The position numbers were made by a program, and so were the translations under genes. A stretch of 64,000 nucleotides of DNA from Gymnopilus junonius (taxonomy: Eukaryota; Basidiomycota; Agaricomycetes; Agaricales; Galerinaceae), in the NCBI GenBank assembly GCA_015501075.1, contig JADNYJ010000011.1, positions 468,786 to 532,785 of the forward strand, in the 5' to 3' direction. The notes beneath the pieces are model-generated. The model saw nothing but the letters and a program-made list of their open reading frames with translations. It made no database searches and was not told the DNA's origin. Each line of letters opens with the position of its first letter. The first letter of the stretch is position 1. Shown here piece by piece: positions 24,411 through 35,130 of this stretch.

Positions 24411-24788
24411 ATGACGTCGCTGATGTGCTATTTTTGGAAGCAATTGATGACGCCGAAGGAATTCAAAGAATTTCACATTGCATTGACACTGACAGTGGAC
24501 ACACACTGCAACACGAGGCTAGGAGTCGTCCTACCCGCAATATTCCCGGATGCGAAGCCCCTTGGAACAATTGCGACATGGCGATGCTACCCAGGTCCTA
24601 GCTATGGGACTTGTGATCGGTGGGTCAAAGGAATTTATATATTTTACTTAGACAAGTCTGGAATAAATTTCAAACCCAGAACAAACCATCCCAATGATAC
24701 CGCGGGCGATAACGATCAGTTTTTGAGCTCGATTGAATCGAAGGGTTTATATGACGATCTTGTGGACTTTGTCATTTGGGTACTATAG
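24411..24788 (+). CDS. Hypothetical small protein (125 aa), weak call
   Basis: A single uninterrupted frame from an ATG at 24411. The amino-acid composition is ordinary for a protein, with Trp, Tyr and Cys spread along it (WKQLMTPKEFKEFHIA, TWRCYPGPSYGTCDRW). It has no signal peptide, no clear membrane segment and no motif I recognise. It is isolated and could be a fragment of an older gene or a chance frame. Confidence 0.3.
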   Translation: MTSLMCYFWKQLMTPKEFKEFHIALTLTVDTHCNTRLGVVLPAIFPDAKPLGTIATWRCYPGPSYGTCDRWVKGIYIFYLDKSGINFKPRTNHPNDTAGDNDQFLSSIESKGLYDDLVDFVIWVL

Positions 24789-25401
24789 CATTTACCTCTC
24801 TACTGCTCAGACGGTTCACGACGACCAGAAACAGCGTTGATCCTCAAAACTGGCAGCAGATCTTTTAGAGAAATAACACTGGCGGTGAGCGGAAAAGACC
24901 ACAAATAGTATCCCAAAATTCATTCCGACCAAGTGCTGTAACGCACACGAAAGGGAGGGGAAATTCGGAAACCTACGTGTTCCGACTATGAAATTATGCT
25001 CACAAAACTCGCGGTACAACGTTTTCCTTCAATTTTAGTCCAGACCCGCAGTGGACACTGGACACACACAGAGAAAGCAGGGTCAGATGACGACAACTAG
25101 GCGGCCGCTTCCAAGATTGGACAAGATTATGTTTAAATTGTACCCGAAGGCTGGGTAAAAATAGTGATGGAAACCTCTTTGATCCAATTTTCATTGTTCG
25201 AACGATTGTGTCATTTGCTGTGGTACAGTGGAAGGCGCGAGGGAGCCTTGAGAGGTATTGGATGGGCGTGAATAACACGTTGTCCGGATTTACTGTTGTA
25301 TAAAGAGGGTGTGGATGGGACTCCTTCCTTTCTTCCCCACAATACTTGCGCCTCTTTCCCAGCATCATCTTTAACACAACGAAGTTCCCCTCCGCTACTA
25401 C
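24789..25401. other. Promoter region of the Ser/Pro-rich gene; no gene
   Basis: Contains opposed short open frames only. A C/T-rich stretch around 25320-25390 directly before the start at 25402 looks like a fungal transcription-start region. Confidence 0.4.
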
Positions 25402-27304
25402 ATGGACGATTACGATCTATCTCAGATTGAGAACATGTTTCCCTCCACTAATGATGAACGGCCCTTCGAACTACAAGGTCAAGGTAAATCATAAGCCGCG
25501 TCTTCCATTAGTCGGTATTAATCACGTACATCCCCTAAGGTCTCCCAAACTTTGCATTGGACACCCAATTCCAGGCCATTCTCGCCTGCGCTAACCACAA
25601 TCCATTTTCAACGACATTTTTATTCCGGAGCGCTCTCCGCAGATGCAGTCTGTGGAGGAACTACGCCACCGCCGCAGGATGCAATCGGTGTCTGCACAGG
25701 CCCCCTACACGGTCCCCCTCGACGACTATTCGTTCAACAGCAACACAAGTGAGGATTATTCTCAAATCTGGTCGCCATCTTATCCAACTCATGCAGCAGC
25801 ATCTCCGTCATCGTCATCGTCATCGTCTCCGTTCGAGCACTACAATACTCATCCGCAAACTTTACATGCTTTGGCGACCAGACGTCGCGATCCGGCCCGC
25901 AAGCTGGTAAGCATCCGCTATCTCGAGGACGTGAGAAGGCGGAAGACGCGTCAGGCCGCATCCACCCATGCTCCCTTCCCGATGCCGATGCCTAGCTACG
26001 TCGCCGATTATTCGGACAACGAGAGTGGATTCGACCCGTACTCGCCTCCTTCGAAGCCTCCCTCGTATTCTTCTCCCTCCTCCTTTGGATCTTTTTCGCC
26101 TTCACCGTCTCCTCTGTCTTCTTCCTCCTCGTCCTCGGGATCATACCCACCAATGAACCAAACCCAGTCCTTTATCCATCCTGAAGCAATGGGCGGTCCA
26201 TCTGCCCGTGTCATAGTCAAAGCTATCCCTACACTGCTCCGCCACCGCCAACAGTGAACATGGGATACGCTCAAGTTCCTTCGACTGCGATGCCTCCCAT
26301 GCAGTACCCAATGGACAGAATGGACAACAATTATAATTACAGGCACGACATCAACACCCAATCCGGAGGCTACTACGCCCACACAAGTAAGTCATTTTCT
26401 GCGTCGTATAAATATCAAGATGTTGATGGCTTTGTTAGACTCTGACAATTTCGGCCCATCATACCCTACACCTGCAGCGCACTCTCGTCGCGAATACCCA
26501 ACCCCGTCCAATACACAATACGATACTGGGTTCCAGGGGTTCAACAACGCAATTCCCCAGTACGCAGGACGACCCCAGTTTTTCAATCCACCGCCGTCGC
26601 AGTCACCACATTACCATCCCTCATACTCATCATTCACGACCACCTCCATCGGTGCGCTGACCTTCGATGCACGGCGCAATCATAGGGGATATGGCCTACC
26701 GCCTCGACATCAGTTCCGGCGCCAACCTGGTGCTCGATCAACGAGACATCAGCCCTTATCCGACGCCCAGGACCGAAAATCAAGCAGATTATTACCTCAG
26801 CGACACAGACCAACCACCCCCTCGCAGATAGGCAGGGGAAGGATCAGGCCCGACCCCACAATGGTTCCACTCTCCACACGGAGAGATGGAACCACTCTAC
26901 AAAGAGAGATTTGACCGCCGCCTTGCAACCGGTGTATAACCAGCTCCAGGCTCGCCTTGTAGAGCGGAATTTACCGCACCCACCAAAGCTCAGCCAAAGG
27001 TAAGTCGTGTAGGTCCCATCTCTCGAGATCTGAGACTGAAATCCACGTCGTTTTCGCCATTCAGTGGGCCCACGGAACCTCCGTCGAGGACGACCTGCGG
27101 AGAAGCAGGTAGACCCCAAGCACAAACACCAACAGGGGATTTCGCTTGAGATGGTGGAAGTCGAACATGAAATTCGCGAATCCAACCACCCCGCCCGAGG
27201 AACCCTATCCACCAAAAAGGCAACCTGAAGAGAAGACTGGGGCGGTAATGACGAGCACAGAAGTGGGAGATGGTTTCGTCGTAGTCAGCGGGAAAGTCGT
27301 GTAA
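25402..27304 (+). CDS. Ser/Pro/Tyr-rich protein of unknown function, with frame breaks
   Basis: I do not recognise a domain. Exon 1 (25402-25483) encodes MDDYDLSQIENMFPSTNDER; exon 2 begins near 25541 with GLPNFALDTQFQAILACANH. The frame then slips near 25605 (one base missing beside a TTTT run) into PERSPQMQSVEELRHRRRMQ. A basic patch follows (KLVSIRYLEDVRRRKTRQ), then long Ser/Pro/Tyr-rich sequence. A second slip near 26210 leads to a stretch with TAPPPPTVNMGYAQVPSTAM, and an intron (donor 26392, GTAAGT) follows. The next exon (from about 26439) is rich in Tyr-Pro and slips again near 26690 and near 26827. A later segment YNQLQARLVERNLPHPP precedes another GTAAGT intron, and the protein appears to end GDGFVVVSGKVV with a stop at 27302-27304. 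The composition suggests a disordered regulatory protein, possibly nuclear (inference). The gene is probable and its exact model is not settled. Confidence 0.5.
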
Positions 27305-29429
27305 GTAATTGATTGACTTACCTCTTATCCATACTCAATCAACGCATTCTCAGCCCACATAAAGAATAGATCTCTATTGCAAGACGATGGAGGTAGCGGA
27401 TGCAAGTTCAAAACGACGAAATCTCTTCGCATCCGTATCCGTATCGATCCGTGGGAATATCGCGCGATCATCTGGTTCCGGTCATCAAGTTTTTTTTCTT
27501 TCTTTCATTTCTAAATCGTCTTTAATCCCGTTTCGTGTACTTATACTGCCTTCCGTCGTTTTACCGCTGGCCTCACTATCCTCTGTGCTTTCAGTTTGTC
27601 TCGATCGTGTATCAACAGAAATTATGCTTAATTCATCTCGTATCAAATATTGAATTCTACTTCTTCTTGTGTACTGTTTGATAAATTGAGGATGTTTAAT
27701 ATATTGTGGTCGCTCGAATTCCAAAGGACGACCTGACCAAAGTCGATGAAGTAGCTCGACGATTGAAGAACTTAGAAGTTGAATCAATGGAATCGGCAAG
27801 TCAGGTAGTGACGTAGTTAGAGAGGCCTAGGCCCCCGGGCTCCTAGACGTCCATCAGTAAACGGACACGATCGGAATTGGCGCTCAGCACTCAGCGCTCA
27901 GCGCTCATTGTCCTGTATCGCCGTCGGTCAAGTAGCGATAGTGTTGCATATCTGACGTCTCCTTGGCCTCTTTTTTCCAATTGTCTGCCGCTCATCATGG
28001 AGGAGCACGAAGTGCCCGACAGGAAAGGGCCAGACCGAACTGATGTTCTGAGGCCAACGACAGCTACTGAAGACTGCAGCAGCGGGACTAGTTCTTTGCT
28101 ACTTGGCCCACCAATAGGGGTGTACCTTAATAATCTACAACATTTGGCAATATAAAGATTGGGAATACTGGCCCCCAGCTTGGGCCTGCAACCCCTGCGA
28201 CCTCGGGTCCTTTCTATATCTTTCAAAGTGAGTCCCAACATAGCAATGTGGTACAATAAACCAGTTTCTATCACAGCTATGCTCCCTTCAGTTGCTTGTG
28301 AACGTTTCCAAGATATCCTCGATGTCTTCCAGCTCGGTGATGCACGTTCTCTGAGGCTGGGTATGGGTTTAAATAACTGCATCATATCACAGTTTCCCGA
28401 CTTTACAAGCCCTGCCTCTCACGCAGTTTGAACTTGATCGCTACAGGTTCTGTCAACCCAATTTCTGCAGTCGTTCAGTTCCACTCGGCACTCGTGATGA
28501 ATGTCATCACTTCGGAGGCGGTGCTGTCTCTATACCCTTCTCACCCTCAGAGGACGAGGGCTCATCAACTTGGATACGCCCAGTAGTCGGTTTTGTTTTG
28601 AAAAATACGAGAAAAAGGGCTGTGAAATTTCATCGCGGATCTCAGCATGGTCACAGTTCGCTAGGCATAAATGTAAGACCTCAGCCTATTGCTTTATGAA
28701 GAGACGTTCGATCGAAGATCCTGACGTATTAACGATTCCATTGGACCCTTTTCCCACTCATCCTCCAACGCGCAAGTTCTCGCTCTTTTCCTGGTGTCTA
28801 TCTTAACGCTAACGTCTGTAAATAAACGAGTGCAGGTGTCCTTTGGGCATCTCTATCGTTGCTTCGTGGAGGAGGATGCGATCAACTCTCTTTCAACCTC
28901 ACACTACGTAACGTTCTCGACATGTATAATAATCGGAGTTCATTTCTTCTAAGTACATACATTACTTATTTGGCCTCCACCACTCATCAATCTCTTAATT
29001 GCTTCAATGAAGATTACCTCAATGTGCCCCAACACATAGATTTTGCCCGAGTTGAAGATCTGTTATAACCAAATGGGGTACAATAAGCCTAAAATCATTG
29101 AGATCAACTACTCAGCAATGAAACGTACCGCAGTTCGTATCAATCCATGGATTGAGGGAACGGAGTTGTGCGTCCGTCAATCCGTTCGCGGTTTCGATCT
29201 TGGAGCAGAAGTCGCCGCTTACAACCGTCTAAAATATTATTCGGTCAATATTCCTTGATGTCGGAAATTCTTTCACCGACATATATTTTCGGGCACTTAT
29301 TAGAACCCCCTACGCAGTAAGCCTGAAAAGAAGTAAATGTCAGAAACGACCCGAGTATCAAGGTTAATAGTTATAATACCGCAAGCTGGAGATCTGTTGG
29401 AAGTTTTATTAATTCCATGATATTCTGCC
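27305..29429. other. Two-kilobase stretch with no resolved gene
   Basis: Many short open frames lie on both strands. One 72-codon piece (about 28471-28689, plus strand, beginning VPLGTRDECHHFGGG) has protein-like composition, but no start or splice partner could be found. The 17-base string shared with 5984-6000 occurs at 27889-27905. This may be degraded coding sequence. Confidence 0.4.
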
Positions 29430-32400
29430 TCAATTGAGAAAAGGCTCACTATTGCACGTCGTACTAATTTCCGGATTCCATTGTAAAAAGTCAGAAAAAG
29501 CGATACTAAACCTGGAAGCCATTTATCAGAGAATTTTGTAAACAATCATGTTGCAGATCACTTACTTGGTGTCTATGGCCTGGCAATTATCCCCCGATAC
29601 GACGGTGTCTAATACGGAGCATGTCGCATCAATTATATAGGCGCAAGCTTAATAGGCTTACAATATGTTGTGCAGCTGAAATGGGATTATAGATTGACAG
29701 AGCCTCGATCTAAGAAAGAAAATGATTGAACTCACTTGGTCCATGATCCAGCAGCAATATTCGTGGGCGTTGGCTGAGAGCTGGTTGTCGTTGTAGTGGT
29801 GGTAGTGGTTGATGTTGTACTTATCGTGAACCCCGCTACAGGTTGAACACAATATGCTCCTCCCAATTGAATATTCGTACAAGCCGCATTGATCTGTGGA
29901 TACTCCGAGTTCAATTTGCGTCGTGAAAAGACGCCAAGTTGGCTTACCTCCGGGTTAAGAGCACGGAAGAGGGCATCGGTGATATTATTTCGTACTTCGA
30001 CTGCTGGACATGTATCTCCGCTTATTATTGTATCATACTTTGCACAGTCCTGTCCAGCAGTAAATATGCGAAACGTCCAGTTTTTACCAATAAGCTTACT
30101 TTAGTATCCGTTCCTGAGACCACATTTGCGGGAGGATCTGGCCTAGTGTGAACCCAGGCACTGCACCTACACAGTAAGCACCTCCGAGTTCGATATTGGT
30201 ACACCCAGTGTTGATCTATATTGAAATTAGTCAGTAAATTTTGGATGTTCATCGGTGACGCGCAAACCTCAGGATTTAGTGCTCGGAAGAGCGCGTCCGT
30301 TATGTTGTTTCTTGCCTCAAAAATAGGACAAGAGTCGCCGCTTTGAGGCCCTTTTATTATAATCAAGCAAATGGTTAAGGATAGTTTGACATACCTGATA
30401 ACTGTATCATAACGGGTACAATTCTGAGGCGAACCTTGTCAGCCAAATGCTATTATGATTTGATACGAAAGATCACTAACCTGCGTATCAGTCCCTGACA
30501 CGACATTGGGTGGTACCTGTGTCCCATTACCGCCGCTGGTTTGACCGATCGCTTTCACGCAATACGCCTCGCCTAAGCCAAGATTCGTACAGTCGGACTT
30601 GACCTCTGGATTCAAAGCAAAAAAAGCCGTTGATGAGAGACCGAAAGCTTGCTCGACGGAAGAACAGCTGTCTCCTGATACGATAGTATACCATTTGGCG
30701 CAGCCCTAGACATACCATCAGCTCGCGTCATGTCAGATTCCGTCGAGAAATGGAGGGTTACAGATGGGGCGGAACCAGCTGCAGCGTTTGTGGGCGTTGG
30801 AGGCAAGGTGTCGGTCACATTTAAAACTTGAACGCAAACCGCCGAGCCGACTGTGAGAGAAGGACATGGTGCAGCAAGATTGTCGTTGTATGTCTGGAAA
30901 TCAGAGTCCGTCATATTGAAGCTGAAAAGGTGGCATTCAGATGCCATTTATAATTCAATGACTGGAGACTTACTAATCCTCGACCCAGGTACAGTTATCT
31001 CCTTGGCTAACAAAGTAGTAATATCCACAGCCGTTGGTAATTGTACCGTTAGCGACATTTGTCGGCGCTGGAACACCAGAGTATGACGGAAGGGGTGGCA
31101 ATGGGGTCGTCGTCGTTGCGGTTGCCACTGGCAGCGACCCTAAGGTAGCAGTAGAGAAATTCGAAGTGATGCTTGGTGCCGGGGTTTCTTGATTGAAAGG
31201 GGGAAATGGAGCCACTGAGGAAAAGAAACGGCTATTGAAACTTCGATTTAAATTGAAAGCCAATATCTCTGACCGCAGTAGTAATAGGAAGCCCAAAGGT
31301 TGGTGCAGTTGGCATCAATCTGAAAATATTTCAGTACACAGTGGAGACAATTCTGGTTCGCATTACCTCTGGGTTCAATTCTATGAAATCGTCTAAGGTA
31401 ATGCTGTCTGCAGTGCATTCAAGAATTGGGTATAGACTTCTTACAAATCAACGAAATCACTCACTGTTTAGAGCGACCTGCTGACAGAAATTGTTTGGCT
31501 GGACAAGGTACCATGCTCCACAAGCTGACGTGGTACCCGGTGCTGTTTGTCCAGGAGGAGGTCTAGAGAATCATCAACGATGAGTGGCAGAGAAAGATAA
31601 ATGGACGAACACCACTGCTGTGGGTGTGGGATTCGGAATGGCACTTCCTCCTCCGTTTCCGAGGTCAACGAAACCGCCGTGTGGTCTAAGGAAAGTTCAA
31701 TTAGAAGTAGTAGACGGCAAAAGGAAGTGTGATGTACGTTACGCATACTGTACTACCCAAGCTGTCAAGGTTTGTACATGCGGAGTTTATACCTGGATTG
31801 AAACTTAGATAGATTGAGTTACGAGCTTGTTGAAAGAATGAGTGAAGCGTCAGGACCTTTGAAACTGGGCAAAAGTGATATTCTGCGAGCCCGCCAATCC
31901 ATTAGAGTTGACGTCATTGACGACGTCGTCGCAGGTTTGATTCACTTTCAGTGTATAGAGCGTGCAACTCTGAATAAATAAAAATGAATGAACGCTGTGG
32001 AAGCACGAAGAGTAAGCAACCCTACCTCTGGTAAACAAAGCTGAGTTTGGGAGGCGATTCCCGATTGACAGTTCGCTGGCAGGATAGATGGATTATTATC
32101 TAAGATATCCTGCTGAGTTACGGAGTATTGTACCGAAAGCGCTGTACAAGTGCTGTTCGAAGTGAGGGTGACATTGCGTCCAGTAAGAGTACATGTAGGA
32201 TTGACAGTGACGTTGGATCCCGACGACGACGGCGACGATGTCCCGGTCGATTCTGATGGCAATGTTGTTACGTTGTAGGATGTCCACGAGCTTCTTCTAT
32301 CAGCACAGTACACGCGCTGCAAGAAGAAGCAAACTTACGAGCCACAAGTACCAAGGGCAGATTGCAAAGTGCTGTATAACGCATTCGAAAATGTAATAGG

Positions 32401-33164
32401 ACTGGACAAGGACGTGTTCAGAAGGCCGAGCATACACGAGGAGCACAACTCTGTCTGTGGATACCCTAAGATTCCTTGACTAGGGTCCTGTTCTGTAAAG
32501 TTGGCAAGAACGACGCTGCAAAATTGCCCTGTGGTACTGTATTCGGCCGTGACGGTCAATACAATTGGTTGATTTAGATGTCACTTACAGGTCTGTCCGA
32601 CATTGAGAAAAATAACCTTCTGAAATAAGATCGATCGCCAGAGTTGCTTTAAGACCCAAGATGAGCATGAAGGATAGATTCATGAACTAAGCAACACTGA
32701 CGACTGTAGGTGACGTTATTTGCGCCAGGGATGCTGAACCCACTGCAAGAGCTCACGACATTGTTTCGATAGGACTGCAAAGAAGAAGTGCAAGTCGAAG
32801 TGCACATGGCTTCGAGAGACGCCACATCAAAGCTGACGAGCTCCATGTATTGGATTGTAGCATTGCACGAAACGGTCGACGTCAGGGCCGTTGTACAAGC
32901 AGGAGGGGGTGCAGGATCTGTAGGGAGGATATCACTGGTGTAAACTTGGAAGCCAGTTGGATCTGCCAAGGTGGCAAGGGCATTCAAATTACTGGGTACA
33001 CTCGGAGTTTGAGTACCAGAGAGGCGTGCATTTTCCAGTCGTTGAGCGTCTGCGTGGGCCTTGTACGAGTTCTTGTATTGATATATTTTGTGTTGGATAC
33101 TGCCAGTTGCTGCCACTGAAAGCGCATGGTAAGCAAGGATCGCTAGAGGGAGAAAGCAGGGCAT
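29430..33164 (-). CDS. Secreted multi-LysM chitin-binding protein (about seven LysM modules)
   Basis: LysM modules bind chitin and related N-acetylglucosamine polymers. The protein should be extracellular or wall-bound. The start at 33164 gives a signal peptide (MPCFLPLAILAYHALSVAA). An N-terminal Cys-rich region follows (CTSTCTSSLQSYRNNVVSSC; TELCSSCMLGLLN). I then see about seven LysM-type units split over many short exons: SCTLYTLKVNQTC; CGAWYLVQPNNFC with DDFIELNPE; CGYYYFVSQGDNC; CAKWYTIVSGDSC...ALNPEVKSDCTNLGLGEAYCV; two near-duplicate units each with NNITDALFRALNPE and GGAYCV; and a last VVSGDNCQAIDTKFS...WNPEISTTC. Thr/Pro linkers (TTTTTTTTTSSQPTPTN) separate them. The frame ends at 29430 just inside the final module, so the last module may be truncated. 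It is divergent from the GH18 gene starting at 35131. Whether it shields hyphae, scavenges chitin fragments or helps the chitinase is inference. Confidence 0.85.
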
Positions 33165-35130
33165 ATTCAAGCATGGAACGGGGAATAGCTGGACGGAAAC
33201 CTATTTTGAAGCGAAGGTAAAGATGGAAAGGGGATAGCAGGAATCTTCATTGGATATCTAAGAATAAATCCAAGTCGCTTTCCAGCATCTTGACGGGATA
33301 AGTAAACGGATTGTAAAAATAGCACTATTTTGGCATGGCGCGCCGCTGGGAGTAATTATAAAAAGGAATACCGCATTTTCAGCGAGGCATTCGTATGACA
33401 GCTGATCATCTTAACTTATCATAAGACATTGTCTGTGTCACACAGTTTATGGCATCTCTCACCTTTCACGGAGTTCAGGGTTTTTGGGCGGGTATGAAGG
33501 CCATTGATATCAAGCATTTGCTACATTCGAAACCTTGAGACAATTTGTAGGTCTTTTTAGTTTGTATTATACCACATGGACTGGACTTCTCTGCTGCCAC
33601 GTAGCACTCCTGATCCCCATTCACCTTCTAGGGAGGAAGAAGAATAATATCGGTTGAATTTTTGCACGAGTAGCGGACAGTGAAAGGAATTTGGAGTTGA
33701 GCGATCGCGTTTGTTTGACTGGTTCAGAAGTGAGTACTAGTGAGTATTCATTTACGAGGTGAGGTACAGGAGTAAAGTAAAGGTCCGAGTCGACGCGTTG
33801 TTGACGCGCCTCATAGCCAAGCCGGATTCGGCAAGCCGGAAATATCCGGGAAAACAGCAGTAACCGGGAACCCAACGCATCATCCACCTCCACCGCCATT
33901 GTATCGCGCCCCTTCTTCCATAAGACTGATTAACATGTGGAGTTGCATGCGGAGGATCTGGACCGGATGGATATAGAGGCTCATCGAAAGGGGATCGATC
34001 ATCCAGTACGTCCCAGAACGTGTTCGCGACCATCTTTTTTTGCTCAGAGGTTGTCTTCAAGGGTCTCTCATTCGGAAACTGGAAGCGTTTGAACCTTTCC
34101 ATGTTTTCAAGCGGCGTCTCGGCTTGTCAGTGCCACCTGACACCTTCTTCACGTCCAATTGAGCAACCTGGACCCTGGAGGCAATTCTCGACTTTTATTT
34201 TCATCGCGCTGAACCTTCTTCGCATGCTCGATGCTTGTCCTTGAGCTTTGCTCGTGGCAATAATTTTGCTCATATACAAGACCGCCGCCTCTCTTCGAGT
34301 TGATGGTGCTGTCACTCGGTCGGGATTTTGCTGGTCTCCATTGCCCGCGGTCTTTCCTTTGGACTGTTAGCTGGATACCCATTTTTTTTATCAAACACTG
34401 CAGTTCAGGATGCTTTACCACTCCCAAAGTTTTGAACCCCATTTCGTTATCTAATGTACAGTATACTGCAAAAACTTTGTTAAATGATTGTTCATAGTGT
34501 AAGCGCTTCAAAGGCGCCTGAGAAGAACAGAATCGAGGTGACGTGTGTTTGGAACGGGCCGGAAATTTGAATCGCCGACGTCGTCGGGTTAGAAGGCATG
34601 TGCATCTTACTCCCGAATCTCATCAGAAGACTTTATTTTCATGCGCTCTGAGCTTGCTGAGAGCTTGTTCGCGGAAGACATTTCATAGTCCATATAAGGT
34701 GCGCTTTGAGATATTGAATACGGACTTTTCTAACTCATCGGATCTGGATATCGTTCAGGTGATTCATGTGTAGCCAATTCTGATGCCGTTGCAAGTCCTA
34801 CCTGCCACACGTTTGCAAACAGAGTTGGCTATGACAACTCGCCTTCTACGCGACAGGTATTCTTCTACCACGAGTATCGACCAATTAGTTTATCAAGTGA
34901 CCACTTTGCCAGCTCATACAGTCGGTTTAACTTGAAATCTTATCACTGAAACCATGACTTCTCTGCGCCGAGTACATTGCTGCTTGCGCGAAATGGAAAT
35001 CATTTTTTTCCCGGATCGGGTTGAAATCTTCAGTCAAAAGAGGTAGTCTCGTCAAAATCAAATCCCGCCCTCCAAGAAGAAAATCTGGCCGTTTTCCCCT
35101 TCCCTTCCTGAATTCCTCGCTTCCCTGACT
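33165..35130. promoter_or_regulatory. Divergent intergenic region between the LysM and GH18 genes
   Basis: About 2.0 kb separates the two opposed starts and is the presumed shared regulatory region. Open frames inside (for example a minus-strand one from 34102 downward containing FWDVLDDRSPFDEPLYPSG) show no motif or splice partners. No specific binding site can be claimed by eye. The call as regulatory rests only on gene arrangement. Confidence 0.35.

Noticed and set aside
33752..34102. Minus-strand frame containing FWDVLDDRSPFDEPLYPSG as a possible small gene
   Set aside because: Composition is partly protein-like, but the C-terminal half is Trp/Arg-rich noise and no splice partner or family was seen.
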